A stretch of 64,000 nucleotides of DNA, taken from Ursus arctos (Eukaryota > Chordata > Mammalia > Carnivora > Ursidae). A program made the position numbers and the translations under genes. The notes below the pieces were generated by a model. That model was not told where the DNA came from and searched no databases. It saw only the letters and a list, made by a program, of their open reading frames with translations. Of the stretch, positions 24,961 to 36,300 are shown piece by piece. Each line of letters begins with the position of its first letter. The first letter of the stretch is position 1. The stretch spans positions 29,436,313 to 29,500,312 of the forward strand of contig NW_026622952.1 of assembly GCF_023065955.2 (NCBI RefSeq), read 5' to 3'.

Positions 24961-25427
24961 TGAACAATCATGTGGAGGTTAACAGGAAAAATATATTTGA
25001 TTTTACATACGAAGACGAGGAGTTTTGGAGAAAACAAATGACTTTTGTAAAGTCATCAGGGAATACATCATGCTTCAGAAGATGACTCTGGTCAGAGTGT
25101 GAAAGGTTAAGGGCAGACAGGATGGCCGTTAGGAGGTTCCTGACAGAGTCTAAGAAGAGCACCGAGAGTCTGTACCCACGTAGGTTTGCTTGCAATGGTG
25201 AGGCGACTCTTGACAGGCGCTGCAGACGCATGACGCGTGTGATTTTACTCGTAACCGGATGCAAGGAAGGATAAAAAGAGAAGTAGCACAATACTCAAAG
25301 GCAAGTCCCATACAAACAAAATCTGGCTTGGCTCTTTGGGGCACGTCCATGAAGTGTCTTGGTATCTCCAGTGTTACTCCCCAACTCTTACTGAGCTCTG
25401 TGGGGGATGGTAAACCTAATTCCAACT

Positions 25428-25477
25428 AAAGATTATATTTGATCCAAATATAATCCAAAGATTATATTTGATCCAAA
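25428..25477. repeat. Local 21-bp direct repeat
   Basis: Two identical 21-bp copies lie at 25428-25448 and 25457-25477, separated by an 8-bp spacer. Each contains 'aagattatatttgatccaa'. The unit is offset by 29 bp, as from a small slippage duplication. Confidence 0.9.
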
Positions 25478-25489
25478 GAGAAATGAGAA

Positions 25490-25990
25490 GTCTCGGATGA
25501 ATCATTCAGATTAATGAAGATAGCGATGGCTTTAAAATATGGTCACAAATTATTTAATACTCTTCCCCTCAAGAAATAAACTTCATTCCCCACCTCTACC
25601 CCCTACGGGCTACACGGATTGACTGGATTCTAACGAATGGAAGTAGCAAAGGTGTGGATGTGTCACGTGAGACGCTAGGTAATACAGATCGTTACAGCTT
25701 TCTCCTTGCCTTCTCTTTTAGACCGCACCTCCGGGGGAGCTCAGATTCAGGGCATGAGACACCGAGACCTCCTGTCAACAGCTGTGCTAGTGAGCCACCT
25801 CAGAAGTGGATCTTCCAGCTAAAATCAAGCCTGGATACGACGGCAGCCCTGGTCAACACCTTCACGGCAGCTGCCTGAGACATACTGACGCAGAACCACC
25901 CAGCCAGACCACTGCCACGTTCCTGACCTGCAGGAACTCTGAAATTTAAAAATGGGGTAATTTACTAGGTTGCAATAAATAATTAATACA
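25490..25990 (+). repeat. MaLR-type LTR, sense, diverged
   Basis: The order 'gattgactggattctaacga', 'tagtgagccacctcagaagt', 'gcagaaccacccagccagac', 'ggtaatttactaggttgcaa' followed by 'taaataattaatac' matches the sense strand of an MLT1-like LTR. It is a solo LTR. The frame at 25654-25878 is inside it and is not called as a gene. Confidence 0.55.
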
Positions 25991-26880
25991 AAGGTAGAAG
26001 CAAGAAAGGTGTATGGCACTTTCCTCCATCAATGGGCAGAGATTATGACTGAATTTGGGTTGCGATGAACAGGAGGATTCTTTCTCAATTATTTAGTAAT
26101 TTGACCTGGAAGAGTAAACAACAATTAAACAAGAGAGTAAAGTACAAAGAATCCTGAACGCGATCCAGCTAACTTGATCACTAATCTCTCCCCACAAAGA
26201 GAAATATTTAATGCTGCTTAAATGTTTGAATTCAAGGCTCTGGTATACATATTCTTCTGGTTTAACTACAGCACAGTGATAGGCTGATTAAATCACAGAC
26301 AAATGAACATTCTGTTTTAATGCTCTATATTTTAATTTTCAGAAAAGATTAGATTTTTTATTATTTACAAAAATGTATGGAGTCATTAGCTTCATATATT
26401 TATATGCGTGCATCTTTGCGTAAATGTGAAAAGCTAGGCATTGCCTTCATATTTCCATAGAGCCCTGCCTCTTATAAAGCAATTTCAAACAGCATTCATC
26501 TGGGGCATCCCATAAAAGAATGGTTGATGAATTTTGGTAGAGCTCACTTAGCTCAGCTATCTAAAACATGAAAGGGTTTTTAACATAGAGACTAAAATAT
26601 ATTTGGTATATAAAGCCACATTTTCGAAAGTATGCTAACTCTACAGGAGAAAATACATAGGCTGCTTGTTCTAAAACCCCTTTTTCTGAGCTCCTCTCTT
26701 CCTTACCCACATCTGAATAGGGCATACAAAAACCAAAGCCTGCCAAGACAGAGACGACCTTGAATTTTAGGGCAGAATTAGAGGACAAGATCACAAAATG
26801 GACGTGTATTGAATAGTTCAAAGACAAGAGCAAAACCTCAAAACAAAAAGGTTGGAGTTTCTGGAGTCCCAATTGCTTCA
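25991..26880. other. Sequence upstream of the NEIL3 CpG island
   Basis: AT-rich with no firm repeat. A 103-codon minus-strand frame (26561-26872) ends the AT-rich stretch next to the island. It has no recognisable domain and is not called as a gene, though divergent transcription from the island could cross it. Confidence 0.4.
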
Positions 26881-26933
26881 GCTGTTACAGTTTAGCGGGG
26901 TGGGGTGGGCTCCACGCACTCCGGGCGTGTTGA

Positions 26934-27041
26934 GGCGGGGCCAGGCGGCCCTCGACTGGAGGGGCCGGGGCGGGGCCAGACGGACCTGAGCGGGGGACCG
27001 GGGCGGGGCCAGACGGGCCTGAGCTGGGCGGGGCCTGGCGG
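26934..27041 (+). repeat. 33-bp GC-box tandem repeat in the promoter
   Basis: Two near-identical 33-bp units start at 26965 and 26998, each beginning 'ccggggcggggccagacgg' and continuing to 'cctgag'. Shorter degenerate units sit on either side (26934, 'ggcggggccaggcggcc'; about 27025, 'ggcggggcctggcggcc'). Each unit carries one Sp1-type GC box, so copy number sets GC-box number. Confidence 0.9.
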
Positions 27042-27058
27042 CCGAAGCGGCGCCGGAA

Positions 27059-27074
27059 GCGCGGGAGATTTGAA
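27059..27074 (+). promoter_or_regulatory. CDE-CHR cell-cycle element
   Basis: 'gcgcgg' (27059-27064), a 4-base spacer and 'tttgaa' (27069-27074) give exactly the CDE-4nt-CHR layout bound by DREAM/B-MYB complexes at late cell-cycle promoters. It sits 97 bp upstream of the ATG in the CpG island. NEIL3 expression is known to rise in S/G2 of proliferating cells, so the site fits the gene. Binding here is inference. Confidence 0.7.
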
Positions 27075-27170
27075 CTTCCTCTCCGCGCAAGAACCCGCGC
27101 GCGGATTGAGTTGCACAGGAGCTTTCTCCGCGGGGACCTGCAACTAGTGAACCCCAGTACCGTTTGGGAG

Positions 27171-27326
27171 ATGGTGGAAGGACCAGGTTGTACTCTAAAT
27201 GGAGAGAAAATTCGGGCGCGAGTGCGCCCGGGCCAGGCGGTGAAGGACGTGCGGGGAAGCGCCCTGCAGAGCCTGGGAGGCCCGGTCTTGCCTCACGCAG
27301 CCTCGCTGGCTGTGGTCTCGACCCAG
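27171..27326 (+). CDS. NEIL3: NEIL3 coding exon 1 (residues 1-52)
   Basis: Starts with the first ATG after the promoter and ends 'acccag|gtgagc'. It encodes MVEGPGCTLNGEKIRARV and runs to the VVSTQ end. After Met removal, Val2 supplies the N-terminal amine nucleophile (NEIL3 uses valine where Fpg/NEIL1 use proline). The second half (ALQSLGGPVLPHAASLAVV) differs from the human protein at several places as I remember it. Ends in phase 0. Confidence 0.97.
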
Positions 27327-30300
27327 GTGAGCCTTTAATATAATTTGCTATGGGGTCAGCAGGGGACAATGGAATAAAGATCCCGTCGGGTTTCCAGGGC
27401 CCAAAGTGTCATCTCTTTGCTCTTGAACAGGCTCCGTGGGGCTCAGCGTTTCCCTAACTTTAAGGACCTTGCAAGAGGGACAAGTCAGTGCTCGCGCACC
27501 TGTGTAGAGACTACGGGAGAGCTGAGCAAACGCTGCCAGAGGGAGATGCCCAGGCAAGGATTGATCGAAGGTGTTTTATTACGAATCACCTTGCTTAACT
27601 TTCTACAGCTCAACAAAAGATGGTCTCCTTGTGTCCATAGGTGCATTTTCTGCTGTTAATATTATCAGATCTCTCCATTTTCTCCCCCTCACATTTTTAA
27701 GACAATAAGCTTTTAGCATGGAATTCCAGCTTCTCACCTGCCTGCTATCCTGCAGTTGATAGGTGTAGCACAACTAACATATAATTCTAAAATTGCACAC
27801 AAAAAATGTAGCACTGACCTTCCCACTCAACTTAATTTTGCTATCTAATGAAGGGGCTGTGGAACCCAGCTCTGGTTCCCTTAAGTGAATTTCTTTCTTC
27901 TTAAAATAAATTGTAGCACAGCTTCTGGCCACTCAAGGCATTCATTGCAGATGGTGTGATATTCATTTGTTAAGAATTTAGAATTTGTACTAAAAATATT
28001 CTGATTAAGCCATCATGCCTTAAAAGCCCTTTGGATGTCTGGATGATTGTATTTCCATGGATGTATGCAATATTGAGCTGTACTTAATTTCTCCTGCAAA
28101 ACTCCCTCCTAGCCTTTGGTCCGGGAAGAAAAAATGGCTTGCTATGAAATTCACATATGTTCACAACTTGAAAGAAATAAGGCTCTAAGTCTGAGAAAAT
28201 AATATTTTTCAAACTTGGAAAAGAGTTAAGTTTTGCATCTTCTTCCAACTGCCCTTGTATTTTATTTATTTTGACTTTATACGTCATTAAATGCTCTGCA
28301 CCTATTCTTTTAGTGTAGTGTTTCTCAAAATGAGGTCAGGGTACCACAAGGCTGGATCTTGAGTGTTCTCTTAGAATATTAATATTTATAAAAATCATGC
28401 ATTCCACAAAATTTTGAATATCAAGTCATCTGGGGAGCAAAAGCAAATGCTTTCCCTGTGGAGCCTACACTTGAGTTGGGAAGGTACTTGGGCAATCATT
28501 AAGAACATAAATATAAATTGATAAATCCTCTGAAGGCTCTCCTACTTGGTTCTGTAAGGACTCAGGAAGGTCAGGAGAGGCTCGGCTGACAATTAAACTG
28601 AGGTATGAAGGGTGAGGAATAAGCAACACATGGGCCGAAGGTTGACAGGCAGAACACGTTAGGCAGAGCATTAGCAAAGGAAGAAAGCTTCAAATATTTG
28701 AAGGATTGAAAGAGAAGCAGTGTGACTGGAAAACAGAAATGAGCTAGAAGGTAGGTCGTTTGAGGTTGCTGGGCAGGAGCCAGACCATGGAGATCTTTGT
28801 AAACCTGGTTAGGGACTCTGTATTTATCTTACAAGTAATGGGGGTCTTCAAAGTGTGGTGCGATCCACTCACACTTTGGAAAGAGCACTCTATCTTGAAA
28901 AGGAAAAATAAAAGACTGGAGGAGAGCCAAAGTAGATACTGCACCCTCACTTAGGAGAGGGCTGCAGGAATCCAGGGGGGAGGGCTGGTGGTGGAGATGA
29001 AGAGGGGACAGAGTTGCTATTTCCCCAGTAAAGGCAGTAGGCTCAGAAATGGATATGACATGAATATGTGTGTGGGTATCAGGATTTACATCATTCAGCA
29101 GTCATATATTTTGTGTTAGGTTTCATGCTAGCTCCTGGGGATGCAAAGATGAATAAGATAAACTTCCTCCTGTGAGAATCCAACTTAATGTTTTAAATAA
29201 ATATCACCTCATTGGTATTTAGGCCAAAATAGCAGGGACGTTTCCTTTAAGTTTATTGTGATTATCTCTGGTGGCAAGACATAAAGTGCCTTTGAAGAAC
29301 CTTTACGTTTCGTGTAGTTAGGAGAAATAATAACCCTATGATTCTACAGTTGAGGAATGGGAGGTTCCAAGTAAATTTAATTAAGTCGCCCAAGATCACA
29401 TGACTAGTAAGGGGTTGAACCAGGGGGTGAAGGGGGGGTTCCCTCCTTTGGAATCCAAAGCCTGTTACTCTTAACTGTAGCCTTTTCTCAGTTATAAAAG
29501 ATTCAGGGAGAAAACGGCTGCTTCAGAGGCAGAAACACCATATTGCTTAATATGTCGTTGTGATTATTAACTAGGGAAGTGAGACCTTGGGTTTTTGGTT
29601 GTATCCACCCACCGCTTGTAGTTTTGTTCAATTATCAATTTACCTATGCTGAGAATTCTCTTCTAAGGACTTCCGATCCTCTATTCAGATTGCGCAAGAG
29701 AGTGCAACCTGATAATAGAACGCAAATGCTTCACTAATTGTTGGGTAATTGTTAACATCTCTTGGAAGCAATACTAAACTAAGTAACCTATAACCTCTAA
29801 ATAAAAAGGCCCGCCCTTAAAACTGTTCTGTTTTGACGTAAAGTGGTATTAAAAATTGGAGTACGTCTTTATGATTGGGATCAGGAATCTGGTTTTATGG
29901 GAACTGGATTTGAAAATCAATATGGAAGTAATAGCAACTTCTTTGTGGTTATTGGGAAAATTGTAAATATTTTGCCTTGGCTTCGCTTGCTGGGCCTTTG
30001 ATCAAATAATAATAATAACAATAATAATCTAAACAGAAAGTGTCTTTTGCATTTCAGAGGGTTGCTGGATCGATAGTAAATTTAATCAAAATGTAGGTTG
30101 TCACTGATCTCCAGCATGATCATTCCCGTAACAGATGATCCCATGTTTCCCAGACATTTACAGCAGGGAGTTAAAGCTGTTTAAATGTTTCTGCTACTGG
30201 CTTGAATTTACTAGTTTTCACAAGACAGAGTTTAAAAATAAGTTAACAACTGCATACTATATTTTTTACATTGCACTAAACAAAAAATACAAAAGAAAGT

Positions 30301-33300
30301 TGAAGAAATATTAACTGGGCATTTAAAATAATTCAGGTAATCACGGTACTGAAAAACCAACACCCCCCCCCCCCCCCCCGTAGTTGCTGCCATTAACGAA
30401 CCAGTTAGTGTATCGGATAGTGTTCCCTCCTTTTTGCTTCGATTTGGAGTTCAGAGATCACACTTCAATGTGTGTCTCCTTGTGACAACTGATCCTTGTT
30501 TTGAAGAAGCCTACCCGTACAAGATCGCAGCATCTGCTAGTCGTGTATGCATTATATTATTTCTCTGAATTTTGATCCACTGTCTTGTCAGCATAAAATT
30601 ATGCAACTGTGTAAACACATTGCATAAAACTCTGCTGGAGCTTGTGGAACCTTATGGTAAGAAACAATATTGGAATATCAATGAACATCTCCAGTTGATG
30701 AGCTGCGAAGAGTCAATCCTCCGATTTTAATTGTTGGGTGGATACAATTTTTTAGTGAAATCGGTGTGGAATCTGCATATGTTTTCGATCTCCTTTTCAC
30801 CAAACTGGATATGAAACAGTTTATTTATAAGCATTCCTTTCATTTGAAACATGATCCTCTGACTGTTCTATCACTCCTTACAATTTGATACATGTATTCA
30901 CTGTGATAGCTACTCCTACTCATCTTTTTATGTTCTTCACAGTGTCGTGAAGAGAGTAGGCATTTAATAAACAATTTAAATGGATGGAGAACAGAAAAGT
31001 GTTGAATAACCCCAAATGATTAAGGACTTAAAACTAAATTCAGTCCAGAATCTTGCATTATAAGTATGTGTATTTTGTTATGTATGTTATGTGGAAATTC
31101 CTACCACGAGAAAATAATGAAGCCACAAAGTAAAAGATTTCCTCCTTTTTCCTCTTGTTCATAGTGGGGAAAAAAGAAATCATAACTCATTTTAGTGCCA
31201 TTGTGTGAAGGGATGAGCTAATCCACAGAGATTCATTTTCTAGCTAAAGGAAGCTTATTCCTTTCAATACAAAGGGGTTTTAAAATTGTATAGAACATAC
31301 AATATGATACTGACCTGGCATGGGAGATACCGTGATCGAGAACATGCATTATATAATCCCTTACCTTTTTAAATGCATACTGATACTGGTTTCTCCTTAA
31401 TGACTGAGGGTCATTATTTTCAGCATTCAGCCTTATATGGAATCATGGAACAAAGGATAATGAAGAACAAGTAACAATCTTACAGAGGAGACTAAGGAAG
31501 GTGATTTTTCATGGCCATTGTAGCTTTTACTCTGACAGTGAGGTACTCGGTTTGATGTACAGAAAAGAATATCGGACCATGTTGATTTTGAATTCCAGCT
31601 CTTTCGTTATTTCCTCCTATAGAGATGCATACCGTCACATCTCTGCTGATTTGGTCAGGATTAGATTAGAGGACGCATGAAACTCTTAGCTTAGTGTCTA
31701 GCAAAGTCAATGTCCTGGTAATTGCTCCTTTTTCTCCCAGATCGGGCTTTCTTCCCAGACCCATAAATTGGAAGAACGCTCTTTTCCTTAATGAAGGGTT
31801 TACAATCATTTGGTGCCCTCGAATTATGTACAAAGCATTTAGCCTCTGTGTAAATGTTTGAAGGCTCTGCTCTTAAAAAATTGTAGAATATGTTTTGATG
31901 TATGAACCTAAAGACCTCTCTTTGGTGCTTACAGACCATTTTAAAATTAGGTTCTTTGATGGTTTAAATTGGTAGGTAAGTGACCTCTGATTAAGAAAAG
32001 TGTTGTATTAGGGGAGAAAAAAGCATGTGGCCAAAAAACAAGGAGGAGAGACTACGAAAGTAAATATGGTATTTTCTTTTCTCTGTGGGGGAAAATATAT
32101 AGTTGTACTAGAGCTGAAACATTTATCTATGGAAAAGTCTTGCTCTGTTCTGAAAAGTTCATCTTCCTGTTCACCCATGGATAGGCAGGATAAGTGGTAA
32201 TCAGCACAATAAATCATGTGCTGTCTCTGAAGATATATGTTGTTTTGACGATTTCATATTATTAAGCCACTTGAAAATGGGAAGGTGAACCCTTCTCAAT
32301 CATACTTAAAATTGTGGCATAGGAGATTTTCGTCTCTATTTCAGGGGGGGGAAGGATGAAATGTTCAGATCTCACAGTAACAGGATTATAAGGGTCAATG
32401 TGAGGAAGTCAAGCATATATTGGGCATTTGTGTATAGTTATAACAAAGATAATAGGCTTGTGGAAATTAATTTTTGAGTTTGGGCAGCTGGAGCATACAC
32501 AAAGAGGTGATAACCCCAGATTCTATAGTAGGACCAGTGAAAAACTTGCAAATCTTAGGTTTATTGCAAAAGCCTTGGCCAGTTTGTACACAATAGCTCT
32601 CAAAATAAGTGGAACAAACCATCACTGGTATACCAGAATTTCCTCCTAAAATGGAATTAAAAAAAAAAAAAAGCTTAAAAATATATGCAAGTGCTTGAGA
32701 TGGTCAGTCATAAGTTGAAAATTTTATTATGTCCCAAGTATACTTTCCAAAGCTGATTATTTTATAAATGATAGTGTGCCGGGAATCACGTAACCTGGGT
32801 CTAGAGCCCAAATGATAGACGACTGAATTAAAAGATCTTCATGTATCATTCCTCTCAAAGCCCAAATGTAGCATTAGAATCGATGTTTTAAAGCAACCAT
32901 TTAAATGCTGAGTGAACATCTCAAACAGAAACCAGGGCATGCTAGCCCTGGTTGCTGAAAATACATCGGTCCCTTCCAAAATCTCTCCCCTTGAAGAATT
33001 CCTAAACAGAATTCCTAAACCTTCTCATAAAGCCTACTTTATGGGAAATTCTGGTAAATATAGTATTTTACTCCCATCTAGCTTTTGGTCCTTATGAAAA
33101 TGTGGTCCTCTAACGTGTAAGCCTCACTCCATTGTAGATCATTAGAAAACAAGATACTGGGGCACTTGGGTGGCTCAGTTGGTTGAGCATCTGACTCTTG
33201 ATTTCAGTTCAGGTCTTGAGGGTCATGAGATCGATCCCTGAGTCAGGCTCTGTGAGCCTGCTTGGGATTCTCTCTCTCCCTCTGCCCTTCCCCCTGCTTG

Positions 33301-33337
<37 letters not shown>

Positions 33338-36300
33338 TAAATCTCAAAAAAGAAGAAAAAGAAAAGAGTAGAGTGTTAATAATTTTCAAAGGAGATGAAA
33401 CAGATGGTGGAGTAGAAATTTTTGCCAAGAAATTTTGGGAAAGGTTAAGTAAGGATGGAGATGGTAGGTGGGGAGACAGTCTATGTATTTTTTTTAATCA
33501 TTAAGGTATAGTCGATGCACAGTGTTTCATTAGTTTTAGGTGTACGACGTGGTGATTGGACACATCTATACATTATGCTATGAGTGAGCCTGTATTTTAA
33601 AGCCACACGCAGTTTTAGGAGGGGACGGAGGAGGGATCTGATTAATCCTGCACATGTTTACTTCACTCCAGGCGTTGTGTGAAGCTCTCAAGAATATTAG
33701 TTAAACACCATAGTCGCTGTCCCCAAGGAGCTTAGGGGATCAGAGGAGAAACACAAGTCAAAGTCAAATACTCGTTCAGTATGGAAAGTCCTGTGCTAGT
33801 GGTTGCTGCATTCGGCAGGGAGAAAGCCTCAAGTTGACTCTGCTTCCCAGGTGGGGAAATCCTAGTACCAGAGAGAAATACAATCTATATATGTGAGCAA
33901 GGAAGAGGTTATGCTAACATTTCATTTTAATTCCCAAACATCTCATCAAGTATTAAAAAACGAATTCTGAAATGTATTCAAGCCAAGGTCACGCAGCATC
34001 TGTAGCTGGAACAGTTTCTGTTGCACTGAAGTCGTTTGACAGTTGCGAGTCTGTCTCTTTCCACAGCGACTGCTGCTCCACCTACCATCCTTCCTGCCCT
34101 TCGGCTGACATCTGTGTTGTCCTGTGCGCCGTCCTCAGGCCATAAACATCTTTTCTTCAGTATGTGCAGAGCTGTTAGTTCCATGACCATTTCAGCATTT
34201 CTTTATATGTTTTTTGATGTCATATTGTGTGTTATTTTTGATCATGGAGAGGAGGGTAAAACACCAGTGAAGTAAGACCTATATTGTACCTGTAAGGATT
34301 TGGTTTGTGGTTCTCTTTGAGGCTCTCTCAGCCAGAACGACATATTTCACTTTTCACTGACAGCTGTGCAAAGAGGTTTAATGGTCTCATGCACTTTAAG
34401 TGTATCAGCCTTTATATTTTTGAATTCATCCTCCAAAGCACAACAGAATTTATTTACAAGGGCATGTACTCTCCTTTGTCTTTTAAATATGTGGTCCAGT
34501 AACCATAAAGTTTTGGAGGGCCATCCACTGAGACTTTCTCTTGCTAAATAGCCAAATTTCCCGTGGCTGGATCTCTTAGACTTTCTAAAATATCTGATAG
34601 TTGACAATAATTTGGGGAGCATATAGATGTCTGCACCAGGACAACCTCTGATGCCTTAAGGAATTAATCCTGGATATAAAAACTTTTTTTAACCTACCCC
34701 TTAGCATTGGTTATAATGGATGTTTCAGCTGTGCTCTCCATAAGCTGTCTGTGGAACCAAATTTCCCACAGTGAGGATTCTAGGTAGTCCTGAGGCACGA
34801 CCTTATAGACCCATTTTACACATTATTAGACAGTCCCTGGGAGGGAAATCTGGGATAGAAACCAGGATAAGCTAGGTTTGAATTTCTTCTTGATAGACAT
34901 TATTAGGAGCTCTGGGGCGTTCGACTACGTGGATTTAAAAAAAAAAAAAAGGCAGAGGTTTTTATTAAAAACCCTATGTTTTTTTAACCAGGTTTTTACT
35001 GTTTCTTTGGATGGCTCTCTTCCAAAATGTATGTCATAGAGTGGTTCAAGAAGGAGTGGCACAAAAATTTGATATGAATTGTACTCTTAAATATTTTGTT
35101 TAACCAGTTACAACCAAATTCAATGATGAATTACTGCTGAATTAAATTCAGATGTTCTGATAAGGGGGGAGAGACAGATGGTCCCGTCTAGCCACTGAAC
35201 AGTGAGCAGTAGTCCTTACGGAATGGAAAACTTCCCAGAAAACAATCTGGGTTTTCAGAAGGCAGAGAATAAAATAAAAAATCAGGAAACATTATGATCC
35301 TAGTAAGCCCAAGATCATGTAAACAAATACAAATCGGTACTTCCTTTTAATGAGATTAACACCATCAACTGAAGATCATTGGGTTGATGTCAGTAACTAA
35401 GGATGCCCAAAGTGGTCCTGAATAGTGAGGTTTTAATGACATTTTTTCATGTATGTCTCTAGGATGGAATGAGGGATGCCATTTGTGTGAAGCCATTGGC
35501 CTCTACCTGTGAATAATGAGACCTGTGAATGATGATACTGAATCATGTCAGAAGCTGGCTAAACTGACTCTGTGCTAGTGGTTGCTGCAAATACTCTTAG
35601 TATTTTGCGCTACATTACCTGTAGAGGAGGCAGGGTTCTGGGGCCTACCTTCCTCTTAGCTGATACTCTCATTCCCACTTTACTGAGAAAATGTATCAAC
35701 CACAAGAGAATTTGCACAACCACATCTACCTACCAGCATCTGTACCCACATAAGGTGCCTTCCTTCCTGATCCTGTAGATGGACTGTCCGTGTTCCTGTC
35801 AAGACCAACAGACCCCATGTGTCCTTGAGCCGTCCCTCCTTGCCTAGTGAAGACATTCCTTCAGCCGTCCGTTCGGAGCATGACAGCTCTCCCCTCTCCT
35901 GAGCTGTCCCATCTTAAAGCAAACCAACCCTCTTGCCTCTACTTCCCTTCAGCCATTGCTGTGTTTCTGTGTTGCCTTGGACAGCATCCCATGTTCACAC
36001 TGCTTCACTGCCTCTGCTGCCTCTCCTCTCGTAGCCTCTTGAACCCACTTCAACCAGGCTTTTGCTTCCTGTCACTTCTCCAAAACCCTTGTCATGAATC
36101 ACCTCTGCATGGCTAAATCCAGTGGTCATGTCTCGGTCTTTGTCTGACTTGATGTATTTATTAGTGGTACCGGCCACGAGTCTTCCTCCAAACTTTTCTT
36201 CCTTGGCTTGTAGGACACCACCCCTGCTGGGTTTAGTTCCTGCCTTGCCGGCTGCCTTCTCACCCGTGCTGTTCTTCCTCCTCCTTTTCATGAGAGTTTG

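Larger units (their letters stand above)
26890..27300 (+). promoter_or_regulatory. NEIL3: CpG island promoter of NEIL3
   Basis: A sharp switch from AT-rich to GC- and CpG-rich sequence covers NEIL3 exon 1 and about 280 bases upstream. It holds four GC boxes ('ggcgggg' cores near 26934, 26969, 27002 and 27028). No TATA box is visible, which fits dispersed initiation. The 5' UTR contains no ATG before the start codon at 27171. The transcription start itself cannot be fixed from sequence. Confidence 0.88.

Noticed and set aside
24968..25425. Overlapping minus-strand frames of 91 and 107 codons
   Set aside because: No domain, no repeat support and no partner exons; consistent with chance.
27111..27170. 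In-frame upstream extension of NEIL3
   Set aside because: The frame is open back to 27111, but the first codon there is TTG, with no ATG before 27171. MVEGPGC with catalytic Val2 requires the start at 27171.
26878..27369. 163-codon minus-strand frame across the CpG island
   Set aside because: Proline/alanine/arginine-rich and antisense to NEIL3 exon 1 and the GC-box repeat; GC-rich DNA lacks stops by composition. No domain or splice support.
34347..34622. 91-codon minus-strand frame in intron 1
   Set aside because: Looked protein-like (mixed hydrophilic composition) but matched no family I know, is not unusually long for 64 kb of AT-rich DNA and is surrounded by stops.
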